A stretch of 17,899 bases of DNA. It comes from Crocinitomicaceae bacterium. GTDB taxonomy: Bacteria; Bacteroidota; Bacteroidia; Flavobacteriales_D; Crocinitomicaceae. A program made the translations under genes and the position numbers. This document shows positions 8,162 to 15,728 of this stretch, one piece after another; position 1 is the first letter of the stretch, and every line of letters begins with the position of its first letter. The notes below the pieces were generated by a model. It searched no databases and was not told the DNA's origin. It saw only the letters and a list, made by a program, of their open reading frames with translations. The stretch spans positions 1 to 17,899 of the forward strand of contig JAURHO010000017.1 in NCBI GenBank assembly GCA_030833265.1. The letters are read 5' to 3'.

Positions 8162-9531
8162 TGAAAGCACTTTCCACCTATCAAAATATTTATTTTATCG
8201 GTATCGGTGGTATCGGCATGAGCGCATTGGCTCGATATTTTCATTTTGCTGGCTACCATGTTGCTGGCTATGACAAAGTAGAAACAACCCTTACACAAGC
8301 TTTAGTATCGGAAGGCATTTCTATACATTATGAGGATATGGGATCCAGTTTGGCCAAAGCATATCAAGACCCTGATCACACGTTGGTGGTTTACACACCA
8401 GCCATCAAAATATTAGAAGAATTAAATTATTTCAAAAGTGCCGGATTTCAGATAGTGAAACGCTCAGAAGTTTTAGGAGCAATTTCCAGGTCTTTTCAAG
8501 CACTTTGTGTTGCGGGAACGCACGGAAAAACGACCACCAGTTCCATGTTGGCTCATTTGCTCACCGATATCGGAACTGGCTGCACGGCCTTCCTCGGTGG
8601 GATCGCCTCAAATTTTGAATCAAATTTGGTCTTGAACGCCGAGAGCCCTTATGCTGTTGTGGAAGCCGACGAATTTGACCGCAGCTTTTTACAACTTTCG
8701 CCCTTTGCTGCCATCATTACAGCAGCAGACCCAGATCACCTCGATATTTACGGAACTCCGGAAGCGTTCAAAGAAGGCTTTGGCCAGTTCGCATTGCGCA
8801 TTGACCCCGCCGGATTGTGTTTGCAAAAAGAGGGTTTGAACTTGCCTGCTTTATGTAAAATCAAAACCTATGCACTCCATTCCGATACCGCTGACTACAG
8901 CGCATTTAATTTACGCTTCGAGAACGGCTTTCAACTTTCAGATTTCAGACTAGGCACTGAAGTTTGGAAAGGTGTGGAACTTGGATTGCCGGGTAGTCAT
9001 AATGTTGAAAATGCACTTGGTTGCGTGGCGCTATTGCTAGAACTCGGATTTGAAGCTTCAGCGATAAAAGCAGCTTTACGGAATTTCAAAGGTGTCAAAA
9101 GACGATTTGAATACCATGTACGCAAGCCAGACCTCATTTACATAGACGATTACGCGCATCATCCGGAAGAAATTCATGTGTTATTGAGTTCAGTAAAAGC
9201 CATGTATCCGGACCTCCCTATTACCGGTATTTTTCAACCGCATTTATTTTCTCGCACCAAAGATTTTGCAGAAAAATTTGCTGCCGAACTCAGTGTACTC
9301 GATCAGTTGATCTTGTTGCCAATTTACCCGGCCCGCGAAGAGCCTTTGCCTGGCATTACAAGTGAATGGCTTTGTGAAATGAGTACGGCGAAAAATAAGA
9401 AAGTATGGCAAGTCAACGAGGTGCTTGAATTTGCCAAAACATTTAAAAAAGGCGTTTTGCTGACTATTGGTGCAGGAGATATCGACCGCTTAGTGGCACC
9501 GCTCTCCACTTATTTAAACGACAAAAGCTAG
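8161..9531 (+). CDS. murC: UDP-N-acetylmuramate:L-alanine ligase MurC
   Basis: This cytoplasmic ligase commits UDP-MurNAc to peptidoglycan by adding L-alanine with ATP. The 456 residues start with the UDP-binding loop IGIGGIGMSALA, carry the ATP loop GTHGKTT at 119-125, the EADEFDRSF block, DPDHLDIYGT, and the C-terminal DDYAHHPEEI and FQPHLFSRTKDF motifs. The start overlaps the murG stop by one base. In proteobacterial clusters murB and ddl often follow here; in this window ftsQ starts 4 bases after the stop, as is usual in Bacteroidota. Confidence 0.97.
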   Translation: MKALSTYQNIYFIGIGGIGMSALARYFHFAGYHVAGYDKVETTLTQALVSEGISIHYEDMGSSLAKAYQDPDHTLVVYTPAIKILEELNYFKSAGFQIVKRSEVLGAISRSFQALCVAGTHGKTTTSSMLAHLLTDIGTGCTAFLGGIASNFESNLVLNAESPYAVVEADEFDRSFLQLSPFAAIITAADPDHLDIYGTPEAFKEGFGQFALRIDPAGLCLQKEGLNLPALCKIKTYALHSDTADYSAFNLRFENGFQLSDFRLGTEVWKGVELGLPGSHNVENALGCVALLLELGFEASAIKAALRNFKGVKRRFEYHVRKPDLIYIDDYAHHPEEIHVLLSSVKAMYPDLPITGIFQPHLFSRTKDFAEKFAAELSVLDQLILLPIYPAREEPLPGITSEWLCEMSTAKNKKVWQVNEVLEFAKTFKKGVLLTIGAGDIDRLVAPLSTYLNDKS

Positions 9532-9535
9532 TTCA

Positions 9536-10329
9536 ATGAAAAGATGGTTAAAAATTACGCTTTGGTTGTTGTTCACTATTTTGGTGGCCACTGTTTTTTT
9601 CTTTGCTGTAAAGGAAGAGAACAGCAAATTTTGCGCACACCTGATATCGCAATTCATGTTGAAGGTGAAAGCGCATTTCTCACCGAAGCGGAACTATTAG
9701 ATCGCTTGAAAATTCGAAACTTATTTCGCCGACAAATGGCCGTGGGCGAACTCAAAATCCATACGATAGAACGCAATATTAAGGTCATGCCCGAGGTGAA
9801 AAAAGTCGAAGTCTACAAGCACATCGGCAACAAATGGGAAATCCAACTCGAATTGCGCAAACCAATCGCCAGAATTTTCAATCAGCAGGGTCAAAGCTAT
9901 TACCTTGATCAAGACGGTTTTATGATGTACAGATCGGCGCTTCACACGGCCAGAGTCTTGGTTTTTTCCGGAGCCATCAACGATCCCTATAACCCTCGTC
10001 TCCACTGTAGTTTTATTAACAATGGTACTTTGAAAAGTTCTCAAAAAATAGATCAAATCTACCGTATTTCAAATTATGTTTGTAATGATCCACTAATGCA
10101 CAAATTAATCGGTCAAATTCACCTTCAGAAAAATGGTGATTTTGTCCTAATTCCGTTGTTAGGAGATCAAAAAATCATCTTTGGAGCAGCGCCAAACTCT
10201 GAACTTGTCCAAGACAAATTCGAAAGACTCAAGCACTTCTACAAAGAGGCGCTACCGCACGAAGGTTGGAATAAATACAAAGAAATAAGTGTCAAATATG
10301 AAGGACAGATCGTTTGCAGAAAAAGATAA
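9536..10329 (+). CDS. ftsQ: Cell-division protein FtsQ, split by a -1 frameshift
   Basis: FtsQ is a bitopic inner-membrane divisome protein. ATG 9536, 4 bases after murC, opens a frame with a positive N-tail (MKRWLK), a strongly hydrophobic helix (ITLWLLFTILVATVFFF) and then VKEENSKFC; it runs into a stop at 9698-9700. The rest of the protein (PDIAIHVEGE, FLTEAELLDRL, and the POTRA and beta-domain-like part to 10329) is in the -1 frame, open since 9532. The two halves join into about 264 residues, the usual FtsQ size. The ATG at 9544 that opens the second frame lacks a convincing anchor and I do not take it as the start. The break must lie between 9536 and 9697. Codon and residue pattern suggest it is near 9632-9645, although the T-run at 9594-9600 is an alternative. 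The 3' end overlaps ftsA. Identity comes from position, topology and size; FtsQ sequences are poorly conserved. Confidence 0.82.
9594..9601 (+). other. T7-C run with a phase-correct T TTT TTC slippery heptamer in ftsQ
   Basis: Seven T residues (9594-9600) followed by C lie at the end of the FtsQ membrane-helix codons. In the frame of ATG 9536 the codons are TTT (9596-9598) and TTC (9599-9601), preceded by T, which is the X XXY YYZ form required for -1 tandem slippage. A -1 shift here leads into the long ftsQ frame. The same run is a natural place for a lost T in replication or sequencing. The function is inferred, not shown. Confidence 0.35.
9632..9675 (+). other. Possible RNA stem-loop inside the ftsQ frame-overlap region
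   Basis: TGCGC (9632-9636) can pair with GCGCA (9671-9675) and CACCT (9638-9642) with AGGTG (9663-9667), giving ten base pairs with a small 1x3 internal loop and a 20-base apical loop. It starts about 30 bases after the T TTT TTC heptamer, which is further than the usual 5-9 bases for frameshift stimulators. It may be a coincidence of coding sequence. Confidence 0.25.
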
Positions 10330-11683
10330 AGCGCCAGAAGTGAAGCGTACGCGTGTAGTGGTGGGTCTAGACATCGGGACCACTAAAATCGCTTGCTTTG
10401 TAGGTCGCAAGAATGAGCACAACAAAATCGAAATCATTGCCATGGGAAAAAGTGAATCCCTAGGCGTGATGAGAGGGGTGGTTTCAAATATCGAGCGAAC
10501 TGTTCAATCTATCAATGCAGCTGTCGAAGCGACACAAAGCGCTGTTGATGGCAATCTTAAAATTAAAAATGTACACGTCGGTATTGCTGGGCAACACATC
10601 AAAAGCAAGCAACACCGTGGTATCTATACCCGCAGAACCGTTAACGGAGAAATCTCACAAGCCGACATCGACTCTTTCGTAGACGACATGTACCAATTGG
10701 TCATGAATCCGGGCGAAGAGATTATTACCGTTATTCCGCAAGAATACATCGTTGACGGCGAGCCAGAAATTAAAGATCCCATCGGTATGGGTGGCGTTCG
10801 TTTAGAGGCTAACTTCCACATTATCAGTGGGCAAGTAACCAACGTAACCAATATCACTCGCTGTATTGAGCGTTCAGGCCTTAGTGTCAAAGACATCATT
10901 TTAGAACCAATTGCATCTGCTGAGTCTGTACTTTCTGAAGAAGAAAAAGAAGCCGGAGTAGTATTGGTCGACATCGGTGGTGGTACTACAGATGTCGCAA
11001 TTTTCCACGATGGCCTCATTCGCCACACAGCCGTTATTCCTTTTGGGGGCAACGTCATTACACAAGACATCAAAGAAGGCTGTCGCATTATGCAGCGCCA
11101 AGCAGAAATGCTCAAAGTGAAATTTGGTAGCGCATTAGCTTCTGAAAGCAAGGAAAACGAAGTCGTTTGTATTCCTGGGCTTAAAGGCCGCGAACCGAAA
11201 GAAATTACCCTTCGCAATTTGGCCAGCATCATTCAGGCGAGAATGGAAGAAATCATTGAATTAGTAAACCTCGAAATCAGAAATTCTGGTTACGAGAAAA
11301 AACTCATCGGTGGAATTGTTGTTACCGGCGGTGGTTCACAATTGAAGCACCTCACACAACTCATCGAATACCTCACTGGAATGGATGCCCGCATCGGCTA
11401 TCCAACTGAGCACTTGGCCAACACCAATGACCTCGACAAATTAGCAAGCCCAATGTATGCAACCGGAATCGGTTTGGTACTCAAAGGTTTTGAAACCGTC
11501 GAAGCGGCTTTACCTTGGGAGCAAAGCAAGACAGAATCAGCTCAGGCTTCGGATGTCCAAGATGAAAAACACCAAGAAAAGATCATTACTCACTCGAACA
11601 TAGAGCGTCGTGGAAAATTCTTCAATCGCATCCTAGATCCGCTCAAGAGTTTTTTCAACGATGAAGACGATCAAGATATTTAG
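10298..11683 (+). CDS. ftsA: Cell-division protein FtsA (actin-like FtsZ membrane anchor)
   Basis: FtsA is a cytoplasmic actin-fold ATPase that tethers FtsZ filaments to the membrane and recruits later divisome proteins. From ATG 10298 the protein has 461 residues. The phosphate-1 motif LDIGTTK has its Asp at residue 25, the phosphate-2 motif VDIGGGTTDV begins around residue 224, and the adenosine motif is VVTGGGSQLKHL. The C-terminus (FFNRILDPLKSFF before an acidic end) resembles the amphipathic membrane-targeting helix. A GTG at 10289 would add three residues; I prefer the ATG. The start lies 32 bases inside the 3' end of ftsQ, so the two are probably translationally coupled. FtsZ follows after 26 bases. 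Confidence 0.96.
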   Translation: MKDRSFAEKDKAPEVKRTRVVVGLDIGTTKIACFVGRKNEHNKIEIIAMGKSESLGVMRGVVSNIERTVQSINAAVEATQSAVDGNLKIKNVHVGIAGQHIKSKQHRGIYTRRTVNGEISQADIDSFVDDMYQLVMNPGEEIITVIPQEYIVDGEPEIKDPIGMGGVRLEANFHIISGQVTNVTNITRCIERSGLSVKDIILEPIASAESVLSEEEKEAGVVLVDIGGGTTDVAIFHDGLIRHTAVIPFGGNVITQDIKEGCRIMQRQAEMLKVKFGSALASESKENEVVCIPGLKGREPKEITLRNLASIIQARMEEIIELVNLEIRNSGYEKKLIGGIVVTGGGSQLKHLTQLIEYLTGMDARIGYPTEHLANTNDLDKLASPMYATGIGLVLKGFETVEAALPWEQSKTESAQASDVQDEKHQEKIITHSNIERRGKFFNRILDPLKSFFNDEDDQDI

Positions 11684-11709
11684 CAAGCAACTAGAAAAGA
11701 AACCGAACA

Positions 11710-13386
11710 ATGGAAATGGAATTTGACCTCCCTAAGCACGACAAACCACAAGCGCAATCGATCATCAAAGTTATTGGTGTAGGTGGCGGTGGATCAAACG
11801 CCGTGAATCACATGTACTTGCAAGGAATTGCAGGCGTTGACTTCATCGTTTGTAACACCGATTGCCAAGCGCTTGACATTTCTCCCGTACCCTTTAAAAT
11901 TCAATTAGGCCCAAACCTAACTGAAGGTCGTGGAGCAGGTATGATCCCAGAAGTTGGGATGAACGCCGCGATGGAAAATATCCAAGAAATCCGTGAATTG
12001 TTGTCAAAAGACACCAAAATGGTTTTTGTCACGGCCGGAATGGGTGGTGGTACTGGTACGGGTGCTGCGCCTGTTATTGCTCAAGTGGCACGTGACCTCG
12101 GCATTTTAACGGTTGGTATCGTTACCGTGCCTTTCAATTTTGAAGGTCGCAAAAGACGCCAACAAGCTGAAGAAGGTCTAGAGCGCATGCGTCAGAATGT
12201 AGATACACTCCTCATCATCAACAATGAAAAATTGCGTGAGTTCGGACGCAATATGTCGTTGTCTGAGGCTTTCTCTCATGCCGATGACGTCTTAACGGTT
12301 GCTGCCAAAGGAATTGCCGAAGTCATTTCTGTTACTGGTTCTATCAATGTTGACTTCAACGATGTCAATACGGTTATGCGCAACTCTGGCCATGCCATCA
12401 TGGGAAGCGCCATTGCTTCAGGTAAAGACCGCGCTATTCAAGCTGTACAAGCGGCCCTTAGCTCACCACTGCTCAACGACGACAACATCAGTGGAGCACG
12501 TTATGTCCTCTTGAACATCAGCTATGGTGACCAAGAAGTCATGATGGATGAAATCACTGAAATCACAGACTACATTCAAGAAGCTGCGGGTTCTACCGCT
12601 GATGTCATTTGGGGACACGCCAAAGACGCTTCTTTAGCAGACCAACTCAGCATCACCATTATTGCTACTGGTTTCTCTTCTTCATCTGTATCTACTTATG
12701 CGCAAGCACCAGAAAGAACAGTTGTGGTACTTGAAGAGGAGCAAAAACAAGAAATTGTGGCGCCACTGAGTTCACCTTTCGAACGCATAGCTACAGCACC
12801 AATTGCTGAGGTGACAAACGAGCCATTTATGAAAGAAGTGCAGGCGGAAGTTACGCCAAGTGCACCTATTTTTACTCCAACTCCAGTTGCTGAGCCTACA
12901 AAAACGACTTTCAATCTTTACGACGAGCCAGCAATTGAGCCTGTAGCTGAGGTTGAGCCTGCGCAAACACAAGCGGCCATGACTTGGGATGTTTTTGATG
13001 TGCAAACAGAGGCAACGCCTGCTGCTGCTTCCTACATCGAGCCAGTTCAGGCCTTTGAAGAAGCGCCAGTTGTTAAACATATTTTAGAAGACGAAGCCAT
13101 TCAAAAAGTGAATCTTGAGGAGCCAAAAAGAACTTTAAGCCCTGAAGAGCAAATGCGCAAGGTGCAAGAACGTGTGGCTCGTATTCAAGAGTTTACTTCA
13201 AAACTAAAAAGACCTGAAGGCATCATTGAATTTGAAAATGAGCCTGCTTTTGTACGTCGCAATATCGCTTTGCAACAAACACAACCGAGTGCCACTGAGC
13301 AAGTTTCTCGTTTTGGAATTGCGCCAGATGCTAACGGAAACGCAGGTATCAGAAACAACAGTTTCCTTCACGATAACGTAGACTAA
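11710..13386 (+). CDS. ftsZ: Cell-division GTPase FtsZ with long C-terminal linker
   Basis: FtsZ is the tubulin-like GTPase that forms the cytokinetic ring. The globular core spans about residues 15-322: VIGVGGGGSNAVNHM at the N-terminus, the tubulin signature GGGTGTG at 112-118, and the T7 loop NVDFND at 213-218 with its catalytic aspartates. The protein is 558 residues, much longer than the 383 of E. coli. The excess is a low-complexity linker of about residues 323-505, rich in Ala, Pro, Glu, Thr and Val, presumably disordered. A conserved-looking block EPAFVRRNI (511-519) and a tail with SRFGIAP follow. Two ATGs are possible (11710, 11716); I use the first. The 26-base gap after ftsA is the widest in the run and shows no promoter that I recognise. 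Confidence 0.97.
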   Translation: MEMEFDLPKHDKPQAQSIIKVIGVGGGGSNAVNHMYLQGIAGVDFIVCNTDCQALDISPVPFKIQLGPNLTEGRGAGMIPEVGMNAAMENIQEIRELLSKDTKMVFVTAGMGGGTGTGAAPVIAQVARDLGILTVGIVTVPFNFEGRKRRQQAEEGLERMRQNVDTLLIINNEKLREFGRNMSLSEAFSHADDVLTVAAKGIAEVISVTGSINVDFNDVNTVMRNSGHAIMGSAIASGKDRAIQAVQAALSSPLLNDDNISGARYVLLNISYGDQEVMMDEITEITDYIQEAAGSTADVIWGHAKDASLADQLSITIIATGFSSSSVSTYAQAPERTVVVLEEEQKQEIVAPLSSPFERIATAPIAEVTNEPFMKEVQAEVTPSAPIFTPTPVAEPTKTTFNLYDEPAIEPVAEVEPAQTQAAMTWDVFDVQTEATPAAASYIEPVQAFEEAPVVKHILEDEAIQKVNLEEPKRTLSPEEQMRKVQERVARIQEFTSKLKRPEGIIEFENEPAFVRRNIALQQTQPSATEQVSRFGIAPDANGNAGIRNNSFLHDNVD

Positions 13387-13388
13387 TC

Positions 13389-13838
13389 ATGAGTTTTACA
13401 GAACGCATTAATGCGGATATCAAAAGTGCAATGTTGGCTAAAGAAAAAGAAAAATTAGCCGCACTCAGAGACATCAAATCTAAGTTACTTCTTGAGGCAA
13501 CCTCTGGAGGATCCTCAGAAGTATCTGAAGAAACAGCCATAAAAATTTGTGTTAAGTTGCACAAACAAAGAATGGAAACGCACGCGCTCTATATTGCCCA
13601 AAACCGCGAAGATCTTGCTGCAGAAGAATTGTATCAGGCACAAGTTATCGAACAGTACTTACCTCAAATGCTTACTGAAGCAGAATTGCGTACAGAAGTA
13701 CTTGCTGCAAAGGAAAGCACTGGTGCTCAAGGGCCTCAAGACATGGGTAAACTCATGGGCGTACTTTCCGCTAAATTAGCTGGTAAAGCAGACGGCAAAG
13801 CCATTGCCGCAATGGTAAAAGAAGTATTGGCACAATAG
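13389..13838 (+). CDS. GatB/YqeY domain-containing protein
   Basis: This 149-residue protein has the YqeY/GatB C-terminal fold, related to the tail domain of the amidotransferase subunit GatB that contacts tRNA. Visible family features are the helical start MSFTERINADIKSAMLAKEKEKL, shown here only as its pattern of charged helices, the RMETHALYIAQNREDLAAEE region, IEQYLPQML, and the C-terminal DMGKLMGVLSAKLAGKADGK. It stands alone without a GatB catalytic domain, so it is not itself the amidotransferase; its cellular role is not established. It begins 2 bases after ftsZ, an arrangement I recall as common in Bacteroidota, and mtnB follows 2 bases after its stop. Confidence 0.9.
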   Translation: MSFTERINADIKSAMLAKEKEKLAALRDIKSKLLLEATSGGSSEVSEETAIKICVKLHKQRMETHALYIAQNREDLAAEELYQAQVIEQYLPQMLTEAELRTEVLAAKESTGAQGPQDMGKLMGVLSAKLAGKADGKAIAAMVKEVLAQ

Positions 13839-13840
13839 CC

Positions 13841-14422
13841 ATGAAGACCGAACTTGCCCAATTAATTTGCACTTTAAATCAACGTGGCTGGTCTCCGGCA
13901 ACGTCAACCAATTATTCTTTCATCGACGAACACCAACAATGTTGGGTTTCTAGGTCAGGCGTCAACAAAGCACAATTTACCGAGCATGATTTCATGACCA
14001 TTGATGCAAGTGGCATGGGTATTGGCGCTTATCATGGTGTAAAACCTTCTGATGAAACGCAAATCCATTTATGGATTTATCAAAACTTCCCTGAAGCAAA
14101 AGTTATTTTACACAGCCATTCCAAGTATCCGGTCCTTATTTCTCAGTACAACGAACACCATTTCAATGTTCAGGGTTATGAGTTGCAAAAAGGATTCAGA
14201 GGCTGCAAAACACATTTAGACAGCATTCAAATCCCAATCATCGACAACGAACAAGATATGCAATTACTTTGTGCTTCCTTGGATGAACGCAAAGCAGATA
14301 TACTGCATCATTGTTTCATCATTGCTGGCCATGGCACCTATGCTTGGGGTGAAAATATTTTTGAAGCGCAAAGGCATCTAGAGACTTTGGATTACCTTTG
14401 TGAATGTGAATTTTTACTTTAA
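13841..14422 (+). CDS. mtnB: Methylthioribulose-1-phosphate dehydratase MtnB
   Basis: This class II aldolase-fold, zinc-dependent enzyme dehydrates 5-methylthioribulose-1-phosphate to 2,3-diketo-5-methylthiopentyl-1-phosphate in methionine salvage. The 193-residue length fits the family. The likely metal ligands are His91 and His93 in LHSHSKYPVL and His164 in AGHGTYAWG; the N-terminal part has the family pattern RGWSPATSTNYSF, and SRSGVNKA follows. Other class II aldolases (for example fuculose-phosphate aldolase) share the fold. The GWSPATSTN start and the neighbouring mtnD and mtnC make MtnB by far the best reading. It starts 2 bases after the YqeY-like gene and ends 2 bases before mtnD. 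Confidence 0.94.
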   Translation: MKTELAQLICTLNQRGWSPATSTNYSFIDEHQQCWVSRSGVNKAQFTEHDFMTIDASGMGIGAYHGVKPSDETQIHLWIYQNFPEAKVILHSHSKYPVLISQYNEHHFNVQGYELQKGFRGCKTHLDSIQIPIIDNEQDMQLLCASLDERKADILHHCFIIAGHGTYAWGENIFEAQRHLETLDYLCECEFLL

Positions 14423-14424
14423 AA

Positions 14425-14970
14425 ATGGCAATTTTATCAGTACCAAATTCAGGTCTTGAGCTCCGAGACCCTGCAGCAATTCGAAGCTTCCTCAACAATC
14501 TTGGTGTTTATTTCGATCAATGGCACTGCGCTATTGAATTCTCAGACGACGCCACTCAAGAGGAAATACTAGCTGCTTATGCAAAGGATCTCGATCCTTT
14601 TATGCAACAAGGTGGTTACCACACTGCCGATGTCATTTCTATTCATGCTGGCACTCCCAATTACGACACCATTCGGGCTAAATTTTTAGCCGAACACATT
14701 CATACCGAAGACGAAATTCGCTTTTTTGTCGATGGTCAAGGATTGTTTTGGTTCAATATTGAAGGTCATGAAATTTTCAATGTACTTTGTGAACGCGGTG
14801 ATCTCATCAGTGTGCCAATGGGAACCAAGCATTGGTTTGATGCCGGCGCAGCCAATCCGTTTGTAAAAGCCATTCGCATTTTCACAGACATGTCCGGCTG
14901 GACACCACATTACACAGAAGCAGGCACCGAGCAAGCTTTTATTGAATTTAAATTTCCTAAACGTGGATAA
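14425..14970 (+). CDS. mtnD: Acireductone dioxygenase MtnD
   Basis: This cupin-fold metalloenzyme cleaves the acireductone made by MtnC. With iron it gives the methionine precursor 4-methylthio-2-oxobutanoate plus formate; with nickel, known homologues take an off-pathway route that releases CO. The 181 residues match the family length. The four metal ligands can be placed by pattern: His91, His93 and Glu97 in EHIHTEDEIRF, and His136 in GTKHWFD. The RGDLISVPMG and FVKAIRIFTD stretches are also typical. The metal in vivo cannot be told from sequence. The 3' end overlaps the proposed GTG start of mtnC by 8 bases. Confidence 0.96.
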   Translation: MAILSVPNSGLELRDPAAIRSFLNNLGVYFDQWHCAIEFSDDATQEEILAAYAKDLDPFMQQGGYHTADVISIHAGTPNYDTIRAKFLAEHIHTEDEIRFFVDGQGLFWFNIEGHEIFNVLCERGDLISVPMGTKHWFDAGAANPFVKAIRIFTDMSGWTPHYTEAGTEQAFIEFKFPKRG

Positions 14971-15646
14971 GCAAATCAAATACGTACTTACTGATATTGA
15001 AGGAACAACAAGCTCAGTCAGCTTTGTATATGAGGTCCTTTTTCCATATTTCAGGGCGCATATTCAAGATTTGCCCAAACTTTCCTTGATCAACGAAGTC
15101 AAGCAAGCTTTTTCTGAGGTTATTGAAATCGTTGAGCAAGAGGAAAACAAGCACATTACAACCACTGAAGAAGTGCTCGATTATTTGCGTTTATGGAGTG
15201 AGCAAGACCGCAAGATTACACCGCTTAAAGCCCTGCAAGGTTTTATTTGGAAAAGTGCTTACGAAGCAGGCGATATCAAAGGCCATGTCTATGAAGATGT
15301 GCCGCCAGCACTCAATCAATGGCGCGCTAATGGCTTAAAATTGGGCGTATTTTCTTCAGGTTCTATTGCCGCTCAAAAATTACTTTTCCGTTACTCTGAT
15401 TTTGGCGATCTCACGGCGCATTTTTCCAATCATTTTGATACCAATACGGGCTCCAAACAAGATGTAGAAACCTATACGGGCATAGCCACATTCCTGGGTT
15501 TGGAAGCACAAGAAATTTTATTTTTATCAGATGTTGTAGCTGAACTTGAAGCAGCTAAAGCAGCCGGATTCCAAACTATTCAATTATTAAGAGCAGGAAC
15601 GCCAGCTGGATGGTCAAATACGGCCAATAGTTTTCTGGAAATTTAA
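14963..15646 (+). CDS. mtnC: Enolase-phosphatase E1, MtnC
   Basis: This bifunctional HAD-superfamily enzyme enolises 2,3-diketo-5-methylthiopentyl-1-phosphate and then removes the phosphate, giving the acireductone used by MtnD. With the GTG at 14963 as start it has 227 residues, close to the family norm, and begins MDKQIKYVLTDIEGTTSS. HAD motifs in order: Asp11 and Glu13 in DIEGTT, FSSGS at 130-134, Lys165 in GSKQD, and SDVVAELEAAKAAGF with Asp190. The frame stays open upstream to a TTG at 14942, but that would add seven residues copied from mtnD coding sequence that are not family-like. The GTG overlaps the mtnD stop (GTGGATAA). A terminator hairpin follows about 40 bases after the stop. 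Confidence 0.94.
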   Translation: MDKQIKYVLTDIEGTTSSVSFVYEVLFPYFRAHIQDLPKLSLINEVKQAFSEVIEIVEQEENKHITTTEEVLDYLRLWSEQDRKITPLKALQGFIWKSAYEAGDIKGHVYEDVPPALNQWRANGLKLGVFSSGSIAAQKLLFRYSDFGDLTAHFSNHFDTNTGSKQDVETYTGIATFLGLEAQEILFLSDVVAELEAAKAAGFQTIQLLRAGTPAGWSNTANSFLEI

Positions 15647-15686
15647 GGCCAAACAATTTAAGCACGCATCAATTTTAAGACATAAA

Positions 15687-15716
15687 AAAAGCCGCTAGAA
15701 GCGGCTTTTCTTTTTT
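15687..15716. terminator. Bidirectional intrinsic terminator between mtnC and the DUF1573 gene
   Basis: Bases 15687-15695 (AAAAGCCGC) pair with 15701-15709 (GCGGCTTTT) around a 5-base loop TAGAA. On the plus strand the stem is followed by a run rich in T (15706-15717). On the minus strand the A-run before the stem (15684-15690) becomes a T-run. The element therefore can stop both the long plus-strand run ending with mtnC and the minus-strand DUF1573 gene, whose stop is about 20 bases away. The two genes converge here. Confidence 0.9.
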
Positions 15717-15728
15717 TGAGTTTATTTC

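Noticed and set aside
9544..10329. ATG 9544 as the natural start of ftsQ, giving a single 261-residue frame
   Set aside because: Its N-terminus (MVKNYALVVVHYFGGHCFFLCC) is a poor membrane anchor with His, Gly and Cys, while the overlapping frame from ATG 9536 encodes a textbook anchor with basic N-tail. A non-shifted start cannot be fully excluded.
10624..11232. A 202-codon open frame on the minus strand opposite ftsA
   Set aside because: It is fully inside the well-supported ftsA gene, shows no recognisable domain, and has a composition expected from an antisense frame.
11684..11709. Promoter or regulatory site in the ftsA-ftsZ gap
   Set aside because: The 26 bases are A-rich and contain no recognisable promoter boxes, hairpin or clear ribosome binding site.
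14942..14962. TTG 14942 as start of mtnC
   Set aside because: It would add seven residues from within mtnD coding sequence. GTG 14963 gives the family-like start just before DIEGTT.
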